Positions 8,391-16,508 of a DNA stretch of 30,830 nucleotides are shown here, piece by piece. Where the stretch lies: NCBI GenBank assembly GCA_964532965.1, contig CAZHJE010000005.1:1-30830 (forward strand), read 5' to 3'. A program made the translations under genes and the position numbers. This stretch comes from CAZHJE01 sp964532965. Its GTDB lineage: Bacteria; Patescibacteriota; WWE3; UBA101185; UBA10185. Numbering within the stretch: position 1 is the stretch's first letter; each line of letters opens with the position of its first letter. Under the pieces are notes generated by a model. That model worked only from the letters and a program-made list of their open reading frames with translations, did not search any database and was not told the origin of the DNA.

Positions 8391-9433
8391 TTTTGTACCG
8401 AATCTAATCTACCAAATAACCTAGTATATTTATTCTTAACATTTTCCATAGACTTTGATGTCCTACTAATATGCCCATCTAAAACATTCAACTCATCATT
8501 AAACTTATCTGCTTCTATTCTAATACCTGACAATGCTTTTAAAATATCTGAAGCATGTTTTTGAAGCTCTTGTTGTTGATAACCAACTAAAAGCACTTTT
8601 AAAAACGCACCTAAGGTGTTTGGTGAACTAAGCACAACATTTTTTGACCTTGCATAATCTTCTATTTCTTGCGTATTAACAATAAGTTCATAATATACAT
8701 TTTCTGATGGAATATACATTATTGCTTGATCTGTTGTACCCTCGGAAGGCAATATGTATTTGCCTGCTATCTCATCTACTCTGTTTTTTACATCTTTAAT
8801 AAATTGTTTTTTTGCTTTATCTCTTTCATCTTGGGTATCAACCGTTAACATTAATTTAAAATTTTCCATTGAAAACTTAGAATCAATAGGTATTAGGCCT
8901 TTTTCTGTTTTAACAACCGCATCACATATATTGCCATCTTTAAATTTATATTGTGTTGTATACAAATCTTTAGGCAATGCATTTGCAAGCAATTCATACA
9001 AAAACTGTTCGCCTAGCCCACCTCGCAATTTAGGTGATTTTAAAACATTACTTAAATCTTTCATGTCTTTACTAAATTCTTGCAAGCCTCCCAAATGTTT
9101 TTGCACACCCAAAATAACATCGGATGCCTTATCTAACCTTTCCCAAATTAGTTTTGTTTGTTGGTTCATTGCATCTCTTTGATGTTGTAATTGCTGTGTT
9201 AGTGTATTTCTTTGCTCATTAAGTTGTCGTTCTAAAACTTCGGTATTTTTTTCTACTTTTATCTCAACAGTTTGTTTCATTTCTTTTAACCATTCCATTA
9301 ATACATCTGTTTTTTCATCTTGTTTAAGGTCTTGTTTTAAGTTTTTTATTTGAGAATTAACTATATAAATAGTAAGCAAAATAAGCCCTACTATACCAAT
9401 CGAAACAATTATCAATAATTGAGTAGAAATCAT
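8391..9433 (-). CDS. rmuC: RmuC-family DNA recombination protein, 3' end in gap
   Basis: 347 codons are visible from the ATG at 9433; the end lies in the gap. The protein has one N-terminal membrane segment (about 4-26), a long charged and Gln-rich coiled coil (about 27-115) and the RmuC domain. The domain shows LRGGLGEQFLYELL, the KFKDGNICDAVVKT and IPIDSKFSMENF core resembling a PD-(D/E)XK nuclease fold (Asp and the DSK motif visible), DQAIMYIPSENVYYEL and a C-terminal coiled coil. RmuC limits DNA inversion and recombination between repeats in E. coli. It is upstream of, and probably co-transcribed with, the helicase-nuclease. The start overlaps a short divergent region of 34 bp. Confidence 0.92.
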
Positions 9434-9455
9434 ATGGTTATTTTAACATTATGTA

Positions 9456-9461
9456 TATAAT
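9456..9461 (+). promoter_or_regulatory. -10 box placing transcription start at an ATG
   Basis: A consensus TATAAT ends 7 bases before the A of the ATG at 9468, so the predicted +1 base is the start codon itself, a leaderless transcript. The box sits inside an inverted repeat CATTAT GTAT ATAATG (9447-9462). No good -35 box is seen. Confidence 0.4.
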
Positions 9462-9467
9462 GTAACT

Positions 9468-9878
9468 ATGGCTTTATCAAGATTTCTTATCACATACTTA
9501 ACTATGTTAATTTCATTTGTTGTTATAGACAGCGTTTGGTTGGGATTTATAGCAAAAGATCTATACAAAGAAAATATTGGGCATTTATTAACACCCAAAG
9601 TTATTTGGTGGGCTGCGATATTATTTTATCTATTATTTATACTTGGTATGTTGATTTTTGTTGTTGCTCCTGCAACAAATACATATAACCCAGCGAGGGT
9701 TTTGCTATTAGGTGCTATATTTGGGTTAATAACATATGCTACTTACGATCTTACAAATTTAGCTACATTAAAAGGGTGGCCAATTAAAATAACAATAATA
9801 GACCTCATCTGGGGGAGCTTTATATCTGCGGTAGTTTCTATAGTTGGACATACAATCTTAAACTACCTGCATAACTAA
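9468..9878 (+). CDS. DUF2177 family membrane protein
   Basis: A 136-residue protein with four predicted membrane segments. It matches the DUF2177 pattern: IDSVWLGFIAKDLY near the N-terminus, WWAAILFYLLF in the second segment, LLGAIFGLITYATYDLTNLATLKGWP as the family's hallmark stretch, and IDLIWGSF at the start of the last segment. The biochemical function of this family is not known. It is the first gene of a plus-strand group with a second small membrane protein and metG, and appears to be transcribed from a promoter right at its start codon. Confidence 0.85.
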   Translation: MALSRFLITYLTMLISFVVIDSVWLGFIAKDLYKENIGHLLTPKVIWWAAILFYLLFILGMLIFVVAPATNTYNPARVLLLGAIFGLITYATYDLTNLATLKGWPIKITIIDLIWGSFISAVVSIVGHTILNYLHN

Positions 9879-9886
9879 TTACTGAT

Positions 9887-10201
9887 ATGCCTAAGTTTAT
9901 ATATACAATTTTAGTAATAACATTTGGGTTGTGGTATTTATTTACAACTTACATATATAATGTACCGCCAGAAGGTTTTTTTAAAATAGCAGGCGGCATT
10001 ATTTTATTTTTTATTACTATAACTTTTAGCTTTTCTTTGGTGATTTTTTATTTAAATAAGAAAAAAAGTAAAAATTCAAAACATTATTATGATGTAGAGT
10101 TATTAAAAAAATTATATAGAAAAAGTTTTAAGATTAGTTTAATACTGGCTCTTTTATTCCTTGTTATTCTAGTAACAAAAATATTCAGTGTGTTAAAATA
10201 A
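9887..10201 (+). CDS. Small membrane protein, unknown
   Basis: A 104-residue protein with three hydrophobic segments (about 4-22, 33-56 and 82-101) separated by a Lys-rich loop (KKKSKNSKHYYDVELLKKLYRK, given as its 57-79 region). No family is recognised. It follows the DUF2177 gene by 8 bp and precedes metG by 7 bp, so it is probably part of the same transcript. It uses ATG without a visible Shine-Dalgarno site. It could be a structural or regulatory membrane protein; nothing in the sequence points to an activity. Confidence 0.65.
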   Translation: MPKFIYTILVITFGLWYLFTTYIYNVPPEGFFKIAGGIILFFITITFSFSLVIFYLNKKKSKNSKHYYDVELLKKLYRKSFKISLILALLFLVILVTKIFSVLK

Positions 10202-10208
10202 CAAAATA

Positions 10209-11666
10209 ATGAACGAAAAGATATATATTACAACACCAATATATTATGCCAATGGCTCTCCGCATATTGGCCATTTTTTAACTACTACAATTGCCGACGT
10301 GCTAGCTAGATATTACAGAAACATTTGTGGTAAAGAAAACGTATATTTTACAACAGGGCTTGATGAACATGGAACAACAGTAGAAGTAGCAGCAAAAAAA
10401 GAAGGCTATGAAGACTATCTAGAATACACAAATATAAGAGCACTTGAATGGCAAAAAGCATTTGATGACACAAACATTTCATATGACTATTTTGTTAGAA
10501 CTACAAACAACACCCATGAAAAAGTAGCACAAGAATTTATTAAAAAAATGAATGAAAACGGAGACGTTTATCCAGCAAAATATAAAGGAAAGTATTGTTA
10601 TGGCTGTGAAAAATTTTTAACACTGTCTGATCTTAACGAACAAGGCTTATGCCCTTTACATAGAGCGGACCAAGTCATAGAGCTTGAGGAAGAAAATTAT
10701 TTTTTTAACTTAGCTAAATATGCTCCAATTATTGAACAAAAAATTATAGATAACGAAATAAAAATATATCCAGAAACAAAAAGGCATGCCATCTTATCCA
10801 GAATTGCTCTCGGCATAAAAGAAGGGTTAAGCATCTCAAGACCAAAAGAAAAAGTGTCTTGGGGAACTCCTTTTCCTGACGACGATGGTCAAACTATATA
10901 TGTGTGGGTAGAAGCACTAATAAACTATATATCGTCACTTGAAATTAACGATAAAAATGCTTTTTGGGATGGAAAAGTAATACACATACTTGGTAAAGAT
11001 ATTAACTGGTTTCATAATTTTATTTGGCCCTCATTTCTTTTATCCGCAGGATATAAGTTATATACAGAAACATTTGTACATGATTTTTTAAATGTTGAAG
11101 GGCAAAAGATAAGTAAATCACTTGGAAATATAATAACTCCAGAGCAATTGAGTAGTAGATATGGCATTGATGGGGCAAGATACTTAATACTATCTAATTT
11201 ACCATATAAAAACGATTCTAATGTATTACACGAGCTACTAGACACTAAATTTAATGCTGACCTAGCGAATGGTCTGGGCAATCTTGTCGCCAGAATAACT
11301 AAGCTTGTTGAGAAAAGCGCTATTAAAATACAGTTAGAGGATCTAAGTGCTTATTGGACTAATGATAACTTAGATTCGGAGTTTAAACTACAGCTAAAGT
11401 TAGATTATGAAGCCTTTAGATTAGATTTAGTTCTTGCACATATATGGGAAAAGATAGCAGCTATAGATAAATATATTAACGAACAAGAACCATGGAAAAT
11501 AAGCGATAAAGAAAAGCTAACACAAATAATGAATGTGGCAATAAATGAGCTTTATAAAGTTGCCGTAGTCATTGAACCAATAATGCCAAATACTAGCAAA
11601 CAAATCTTAGATATAATAAAAGCAGAGAGTATTCAACATAAAGTAATTTTATTCGAAAGAGTTTAA
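10209..11666 (+). CDS. metG: Methionyl-tRNA synthetase
   Basis: A 485-residue class I aminoacyl-tRNA synthetase that charges tRNA-Met. It has the HIGH motif as HIGH at 19-22, the KMSKS loop as KISKS at 300-304, and a zinc knuckle with C130, C133, C148 and H151. The TTPIYYANGSPH start, the FTTGLDEHGTT loop and the IYVWVEALINYIS segment are typical of MetRS, and the C-terminal part is the helical anticodon-binding domain (EPWKI). The length corresponds to the short form; the C-terminal EMAP/Trbp111-like tRNA-binding domain is absent. The start is 7 bp after the previous stop, so it is likely co-transcribed with the two small membrane proteins. The gene converges on rplY with 6 bp between. Confidence 0.97.
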   Translation: MNEKIYITTPIYYANGSPHIGHFLTTTIADVLARYYRNICGKENVYFTTGLDEHGTTVEVAAKKEGYEDYLEYTNIRALEWQKAFDDTNISYDYFVRTTNNTHEKVAQEFIKKMNENGDVYPAKYKGKYCYGCEKFLTLSDLNEQGLCPLHRADQVIELEEENYFFNLAKYAPIIEQKIIDNEIKIYPETKRHAILSRIALGIKEGLSISRPKEKVSWGTPFPDDDGQTIYVWVEALINYISSLEINDKNAFWDGKVIHILGKDINWFHNFIWPSFLLSAGYKLYTETFVHDFLNVEGQKISKSLGNIITPEQLSSRYGIDGARYLILSNLPYKNDSNVLHELLDTKFNADLANGLGNLVARITKLVEKSAIKIQLEDLSAYWTNDNLDSEFKLQLKLDYEAFRLDLVLAHIWEKIAAIDKYINEQEPWKISDKEKLTQIMNVAINELYKVAVVIEPIMPNTSKQILDIIKAESIQHKVILFERV

Positions 11667-11672
11667 GATTAT

Positions 11673-12329
11673 CTATTCTTCGTCTTCGTCAGTTTCTTTA
11701 TCTACTTTTTCGCTTGTAGCTTCGAGTTTACTTAATGCTTCTTCTTCAGATACTTCTTCTTCTACTTCTTCTTGTGTGGCGTGATCTAGTTTAACAACTA
11801 AGTCCTCTGGTTCATTATCTACTATTTCTACTTTTGATTTATCATATTTTAAGTCTGATATAGAAATGCCATCACCAATATTTTTTAATGCAGATACATC
11901 AACAATAAATGCATCTGGCAAATCTGTAGGAAGTGCTTCAACAGTGACTTCATCCAAAAGTAATAATGGCAAAGCCTCCCCGCTCTTAATAAGCTCGTTC
12001 TGTTCCTCATTTATTAGTTCTACTGGGATTTCTACTTTAATTCGTTCTAAAAGATTAACTTTGTGTAAATTTACATGTATTGGTTGCGAATTGACAGGGT
12101 GTTTTTGTACATCACTTATTAATACTTTATAACTATCTTTGTCTACTAAAATATCTATAAGATTAGTTTCACCTTCAGCTTCATATGTTTTGACAAAAGC
12201 ATTAAAATCTAAAGTTACCGGTATAGAATCCATACCTTTACCAAATATTACGGCAGGTAATTGTCTGTTTGCTCTTAATTTGTTAGAGCTTTTTCCGAGT
12301 TCTTGTCTTTTTTGTGCAATAAGTTCCAT
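11673..12329 (-). CDS. rplY: 50S ribosomal protein bL25, CTC form
   Basis: A 218-residue bL25 of the long TL5/CTC type. The N-terminal domain (about 1-92), which binds 5S rRNA, begins ELIAQKRQELGKSSNKLRAN and includes LPAVIFGKG and KVLISDVQKHPVNSQPIHVNLHKV. The C-terminal beta domain (about 93-185) carries VPVEL-like IPVELI and a LPTDLPDAFIVDVS segment. It ends in a strongly acidic tail (many Glu and Asp, 186-218). The ATG fits the family, although it lies 55 bp inside the preceding zinc-ribbon gene. That overlap suggests coupled translation. Confidence 0.95.
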   Translation of the reverse strand: MELIAQKRQELGKSSNKLRANRQLPAVIFGKGMDSIPVTLDFNAFVKTYEAEGETNLIDILVDKDSYKVLISDVQKHPVNSQPIHVNLHKVNLLERIKVEIPVELINEEQNELIKSGEALPLLLLDEVTVEALPTDLPDAFIVDVSALKNIGDGISISDLKYDKSKVEIVDNEPEDLVVKLDHATQEEVEEEVSEEEALSKLEATSEKVDKETDEDEE

Positions 12330-12628
12330 ACGTTTTCCTTTTTTAAACTTTTGTGCAAATTTAACACATCGTCTAAAGAAATGCTACTAGAGGTAACAAA
12401 GTCTTTTACCTCACTAGTCATTAGATCAGAAATTAAGGGGGTTACCCCAGTACCTAGTGTTGTTATTGTAACAACATTTTCTGATTTACACTTTAAACAG
12501 ACTGCGTGCGCAATTACTCCAATAGGTACTTCAGTTAATGGCGCTATTTTAGCTGTATCTAAGCTAGCCCCACACTTTGCACATTGTACTTTGGTTAGGT
12601 AATTTTTTAAGCTTTGTACTTCAGTCAT
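12275..12628 (-). CDS. Small zinc-ribbon protein, unknown
   Basis: A 117-residue soluble protein with two CXXC knuckles, C16-C19 (QCAKCG) and C44-C47 (VCLKCKSEN), spaced like a zinc ribbon. The C-terminal half (about 60-117) is helical and Lys-rich. It has no recognised family. It could bind RNA, DNA or protein. Its 3' end overlaps the start of rplY by 55 bp in a different frame, so it probably belongs to the same transcript, and its ATG lies 69 bp beyond the stop of the upstream fusion gene. A link to ribosome function is inference from this position only. Confidence 0.75.
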   Translation of the reverse strand: MTEVQSLKNYLTKVQCAKCGASLDTAKIAPLTEVPIGVIAHAVCLKCKSENVVTITTLGTGVTPLISDLMTSEVKDFVTSSSISLDDVLNLHKSLKKENVWNLLHKKDKNSEKALTN

Positions 12629-12697
12629 GATGTTTAAACAGTGTGATTTTACCTTTAGAGTAGAAAAAAAGCAAGATTATGCAGCAACAGAGGCGCA

Positions 12698-15600
12698 TTA
12701 CTCCAGAGCAACGATAAAAGCAGTATCTGTTACTAAATCTCCTGTATATAAAACCTTCTCACTACTTGCCACATCTCCAATATTCGAAGACACTATACTT
12801 TTACCGAACGGCGCATTAAATTCAATACTTACTGGGTCTCCATTAGTACCTGGTTGTTTTTGCCAGTATAACCCATATTTTGAAGTGTCTTTTAATAGTG
12901 TTTGATCTTCGGCTAAATCATAACCTAAAGATAACGTTAATTTACTACTTGGTTGAAGTACAAAGCCAATTTCATAAACTGTATAGTCATTTATTGTATT
13001 GGTTGCAACTTCAGTAAATATATCTTGTTTATCACCTGAGTCAAATTGAATACTCGTTGCTGTTAAGTTTGAACCTTTTCTTGTATATATGCGAACATAA
13101 TTTGTATAAGGGCCTCCCGGCCAAGCGGTATCCTCTCCTGTATGCTCATAAACTAAGTCTAAAGTAGCTCTGAGCTTACCATCTCTTGTTAAAGAGTTTA
13201 TATTATAATTCATTGAATTTTTAACAAAATAGTTTGCTTTAGTGCCACCTAGATTTGCATTAACAACATATAAATAATCCATATCTTTTGGAGAAACAAG
13301 CTTACCTGTCCAATTCATTTGATCAAAAAGTGCGTTTATTGGATTATTTGGAATATATATTAAAAAATGTTTTTCATTTAAAGATTTGTGAACTGAGGAC
13401 GCGGTCTTAAATAGCGCGTCTTTGTCTAATGAAAATATTTTTTCGAGTAGTTTGCCCCCTAACACTGTTAAAAATGACCTTTTTTGATCGGACCCGTTTG
13501 TATAATTAAACTCGCTATGAAATTGAGTCCTCTCATATAAATTATCAGCAGTAATTTCTTCGTTGTATGCAGCAAGATAAATAGGGCCTGTTGCGTCCAG
13601 TATGTTTTTTATAAAATCTAGATCAAAAGCAAATACACCATCAAAACTTCTACCATCTAACTTAAAAAATAAATCTTGTATTTTTAGTGCACTTTGTTCA
13701 AAATCTGGGTCCCAATTAGCATTTCTAATAAACAATACATCCTCATTCAAATATGTTTGCAACACATTTGGCGGGGTTACTTTAATATCTCTCAAAAGAA
13801 TTTGCCCATCTGGATTATATATATCATCAATTACTAGGTCTGCAATTTTACCATTCTCAAACGAGAGTATTGCATAAGAACCAACAAAACCTCCTGTTGG
13901 ACGCATTTCATTTGAATTTTGGAACAAAAGCAGGTAATCCTTCTTTCCGCCTATCCCAACTAAGTCGGGGATATTTTGCGCAAGTTGGCTTAAAGTATCC
14001 AGTGTTACAGCAGCGGTTTCCAACTCACCCACGTTATCTCTAATTTGCTGAGGCAACTTATTTTTTGGAATATAAGAAAGCTCAACATTGGCAAAGTCCA
14101 GATTATTTTTTGCGTTTTGAAGGTTAGCTACAGCTTGGTTCAGCGCAATTTGATCAACCTTAATGTCATTTGCTGGTTTTAAGCTTTCCCAAATTGATAA
14201 CATTGGGCCGACTCCCTTTGCAGTAAAATATGTGGTTCTTGCAGCATATGCTCCGGTATTAAGTAAATGAAGCGTATTATTAAAAAAGTTCTTTGTGTTT
14301 GTTATAGTAAACAACCACTTTAATCTTCCAAAAGATACTTCTGCTTTATAAAACTCTTTAAAAGCACTCTCAGCTGTATCTTGAGAAGCAAGATAATCTA
14401 ATTCTTTAAGACTTTTCAAAGAACTTTGAATTTCTTTCACACCTAATTTTGTATGCACATATGTTTGGACTAGCGGAACACCAATAAACAAAGCTAAAAG
14501 AGCAAATATACCAATAATATAAGTAAATAGAACTTTTCTTAATCCTGACGTATGTGTATTAGATATATTTTTTTTGATTTCTATGCTGCCCTGCGGTTTG
14601 TATTTAAACTTATTTCTGATATTAGCCAATCGGTTTCTTATTTTAAACATAAAGAGACTTTTCTCTTTTGGAATTACCTTAGATACTGGAATAGTCATAT
14701 CGGGTGTAGGCGCTGCTTCGGTTACAGCATTAGTAACTGTTTTTTGTTCTAAAGTGCTTACATTAGAAACATTCGATGTTAAAGAATCTATTTTATCTTT
14801 TGTTTGACTATCTTTTTCTTTTTGCTTTTCTTCTATAAGCTTTGCAGGCTTAAATGTATGCTCATTTGGATCATAGCCTAGCCATTTTAAAGTATTTAGT
14901 ATACCTTCTTTAAAAGATGTCTTTGGTTCCCATTTTAACGAAGCTAAAGTACTTATATCGGGAATAACTGCATCTTGAACCAAGTTATTAAGTCTTTTGG
15001 GTTTAAATAATATTGTTATTTCAGAATGTGCCAAACTCTTAACTAAATATGTAGTTTCAAGTACTGTATGGGGTTCTTTACCAACAAAAGTAAATATCTT
15101 ACCTTGTGTTTTATCGGTAAAAAGTGCTTTTAATATACCCGCAATAGCATCGCTAATATACAAATAGTATTCTTTTTCTGTGCCCTCACCATAGATAACA
15201 AGCTCTCTATGATCTACCAGACTTTTAATTGCTGTTCCTAGTGCGCCTGTCGATGTAAAACTCATTCTAGGGCCATATATTTCGGGAAGTCTTGCAATGC
15301 GAACATCTAGATTAAATTTTTTAAAGTATTCCCAAGTTAGAGCCTCGGCATATCTTTTTGCCTCAGTTAAAGAATACTTTTTTTCATCTGCCTCGTTTTG
15401 CCCAAAATAAGTATCTAGGCTAATCGGTGAGATGGCACCTTTATATACATCAATTGAAGATGCTAATAGTAGTTTTGCTTCAGAAACCTTACAAAAATCT
15501 AGTACGTTTTTTGTACCAATAGCGTTAGTAAGAAGTGCATCTAAATTAATGAATTCTTTATCAAATAAATATGTTTCAAGCCCAGCAAGGTGAAAAATAT

Positions 15601-15847
15601 AATCTACACTTTTAATTTGTTCCGGAATTCCTAGATTAATATCAGCATTAAATACTGCGAATCTGGGATTTTTTAAAAGAGAACTAATATATATATCTTT
15701 TCCGGTACTAAAGTTATCAACAACGATCACACGGGTATCTCTCAACAGCAAAGCTTCGGCAAGATGAGAGCCTACAAAGCCTGCGCCGCCTACTATTAAC
15801 GCAGTTGGTGCTAATGGTGTTTTTTTAATTACATTGCTTTTTATCAT
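12698..15847 (-). CDS. Epimerase-like (SDR) domain fused to membrane DUF4012 protein
   Basis: A 1049-residue two-part protein in one uninterrupted frame. Residues 14-315 form an extended short-chain dehydrogenase/epimerase domain: GGAGFVG (20-26) for NAD, VDNFSTG, FHLAG, ASSIDVY (S130/S131) and RIARLPEIYGPRM. The active-site Tyr of YxxxK is replaced: the aligned segment reads LTEAK (L160-K164), with a Tyr only at 158. A charged linker (about 330-430) leads to one membrane helix (about 437-460), a coiled-coil-like stretch, and a DUF4012 domain with the hallmark LLLFQNSNEMRPTGGFVGSY (near 640). The membrane helix would place DUF4012 outside and the epimerase domain inside. DUF4012 has no established activity but is often found among glycan genes. 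A stem-loop precedes the ATG. Confidence 0.93.
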   Translation of the reverse strand: MIKSNVIKKTPLAPTALIVGGAGFVGSHLAEALLLRDTRVIVVDNFSTGKDIYISSLLKNPRFAVFNADINLGIPEQIKSVDYIFHLAGLETYLFDKEFINLDALLTNAIGTKNVLDFCKVSEAKLLLASSIDVYKGAISPISLDTYFGQNEADEKKYSLTEAKRYAEALTWEYFKKFNLDVRIARLPEIYGPRMSFTSTGALGTAIKSLVDHRELVIYGEGTEKEYYLYISDAIAGILKALFTDKTQGKIFTFVGKEPHTVLETTYLVKSLAHSEITILFKPKRLNNLVQDAVIPDISTLASLKWEPKTSFKEGILNTLKWLGYDPNEHTFKPAKLIEEKQKEKDSQTKDKIDSLTSNVSNVSTLEQKTVTNAVTEAAPTPDMTIPVSKVIPKEKSLFMFKIRNRLANIRNKFKYKPQGSIEIKKNISNTHTSGLRKVLFTYIIGIFALLALFIGVPLVQTYVHTKLGVKEIQSSLKSLKELDYLASQDTAESAFKEFYKAEVSFGRLKWLFTITNTKNFFNNTLHLLNTGAYAARTTYFTAKGVGPMLSIWESLKPANDIKVDQIALNQAVANLQNAKNNLDFANVELSYIPKNKLPQQIRDNVGELETAAVTLDTLSQLAQNIPDLVGIGGKKDYLLLFQNSNEMRPTGGFVGSYAILSFENGKIADLVIDDIYNPDGQILLRDIKVTPPNVLQTYLNEDVLFIRNANWDPDFEQSALKIQDLFFKLDGRSFDGVFAFDLDFIKNILDATGPIYLAAYNEEITADNLYERTQFHSEFNYTNGSDQKRSFLTVLGGKLLEKIFSLDKDALFKTASSVHKSLNEKHFLIYIPNNPINALFDQMNWTGKLVSPKDMDYLYVVNANLGGTKANYFVKNSMNYNINSLTRDGKLRATLDLVYEHTGEDTAWPGGPYTNYVRIYTRKGSNLTATSIQFDSGDKQDIFTEVATNTINDYTVYEIGFVLQPSSKLTLSLGYDLAEDQTLLKDTSKYGLYWQKQPGTNGDPVSIEFNAPFGKSIVSSNIGDVASSEKVLYTGDLVTDTAFIVALE

Positions 15848-15860
15848 GGGCAGTACTTAC

Positions 15861-15884
15861 ATAACCAAAAAAACATTTGGTTAT
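15861..15884 (-). repeat. 9-bp inverted repeat in leader of the fusion gene
   Basis: ATAACCAAA and TTTGGTTAT pair perfectly around a 6-base loop. On the minus strand the hairpin ends 13 bases before the ATG at 15847. It could be an operator or an RNA hairpin affecting ribosome access; no T-run follows it closely enough for termination. Confidence 0.45.
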
Positions 15885-15915
15885 TCATTATTAAGTATAT
15901 TGTCTCCAGCATTCT

Positions 15916-15944
15916 TTGACAAGAAAACCACAAGATGATAATAT
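15916..15944 (+). promoter_or_regulatory. Strong sigma-70-type promoter for greA
   Basis: A consensus TTGACA (15916-15921), an optimal 17-bp spacer, and TATAAT-like TAATAT (15939-15944). It is the clearest promoter in the window. The predicted start point is near 15951, giving a leader of about 62 bases that contains the terminator-like hairpin at 15959-15988. Confidence 0.8.
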
Positions 15945-15958
15945 TAAATCCGTTCAAG

Positions 15959-15988
15959 AAGCCCTAATTTAGTTGTTAGGGTTTTTTT
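15959..15988 (+). terminator. Terminator-like hairpin in the greA leader
   Basis: CCCTAA (15962-15967) and TTAGGG (15976-15981) pair around an 8-base loop, extended by a G-T and A-T pairs, and are followed by T7 (15982-15988). It lies between the greA promoter and the AAGGAG ribosome site at 15998-16003. Because no gene precedes it on this strand, it can only act on the greA transcript itself, as an attenuator. Confidence 0.7.
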
Positions 15989-16012
15989 ATTGTATATAAG
16001 GAGAATAATATA

Positions 16013-16480
16013 ATGCAGGACGAGATTTATATAACAAAAGATGGTTTAAATAAGTTAAAAGCAGAACTTCAAGAATTGAAAGATGTTAAATTAGTGGAAG
16101 TCGCAAAAAACATACAAATCGCAAGAGAACATGGTGATATATCTGAAAACTCAGCGTATGATGATGCGAAAAGAGAGCAGGCTTTAGTTGAAGGTAAAGT
16201 AAAAGAATTAGAAGAAATAATAAGGGTTGCTAAAGTAACCGAAGAAAATCACAGCAGTATAAATGGTGAAATTACAGTTGGCTCTAAAGTTAGAGTACAT
16301 ATTGAGGGCGAAGAGGTTGAATTTCATATTGTTGGTGCTTTAGAAGCAAACCCATCAGAACGAAAAATATCACATGAATCTCCAATAGGCTCTGCACTTT
16401 TGGGCAAAAAGATTGGCGATAAAGTAGAGGTCGAGGCCCCTATAGGAAAAGTAACTTACACAATATTGAAAGTAGAGTAA
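16013..16480 (+). CDS. greA: Transcription elongation factor GreA
   Basis: A 155-residue GreA, the normal length. The N-terminal coiled coil (about 10-75) carries the tip with D42 and E45 in GDISENSAYDDAK, which supports RNA cleavage by backtracked RNA polymerase. The C-terminal FKBP-like domain has VGSKVRVHIEGEEVEFHIVG and ESPIGSALLGKKIGDKVEVEAP. It has one of the few good Shine-Dalgarno sites here (AAGGAG, 9 bases before ATG). It is transcribed alone from its own promoter through a terminator-like leader. It converges on the lipoprotein gene with 4 bp between. Confidence 0.98.
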   Translation: MQDEIYITKDGLNKLKAELQELKDVKLVEVAKNIQIAREHGDISENSAYDDAKREQALVEGKVKELEEIIRVAKVTEENHSSINGEITVGSKVRVHIEGEEVEFHIVGALEANPSERKISHESPIGSALLGKKIGDKVEVEAPIGKVTYTILKVE

Positions 16481-16508
16481 AAAACTACTGCATAGCTTGC
16501 TTTGCAGT
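16479..16508 (-). terminator. Possible terminator of the murT-gatD operon
   Basis: On the minus strand ACTGCA (16508-16503) and TGCAGT (16492-16487) pair around a 10-base loop, followed by AG and T6 (16484-16479). The stem includes the last codons and TAG stop of the lipoprotein gene. The stem is short, so confidence is moderate. Confidence 0.45.

Noticed and set aside
5438..9433. A single 1331-residue RmuC-helicase fusion protein
   Set aside because: The join consists of 100 N. The helicase has its own ATG and a normal N-terminus at 8287.
12627..12905. A plus-strand gene opposite the end of the DUF4012 fusion gene
   Set aside because: It lies antisense to a well-supported coding region, has no recognisable features and no ribosome site.
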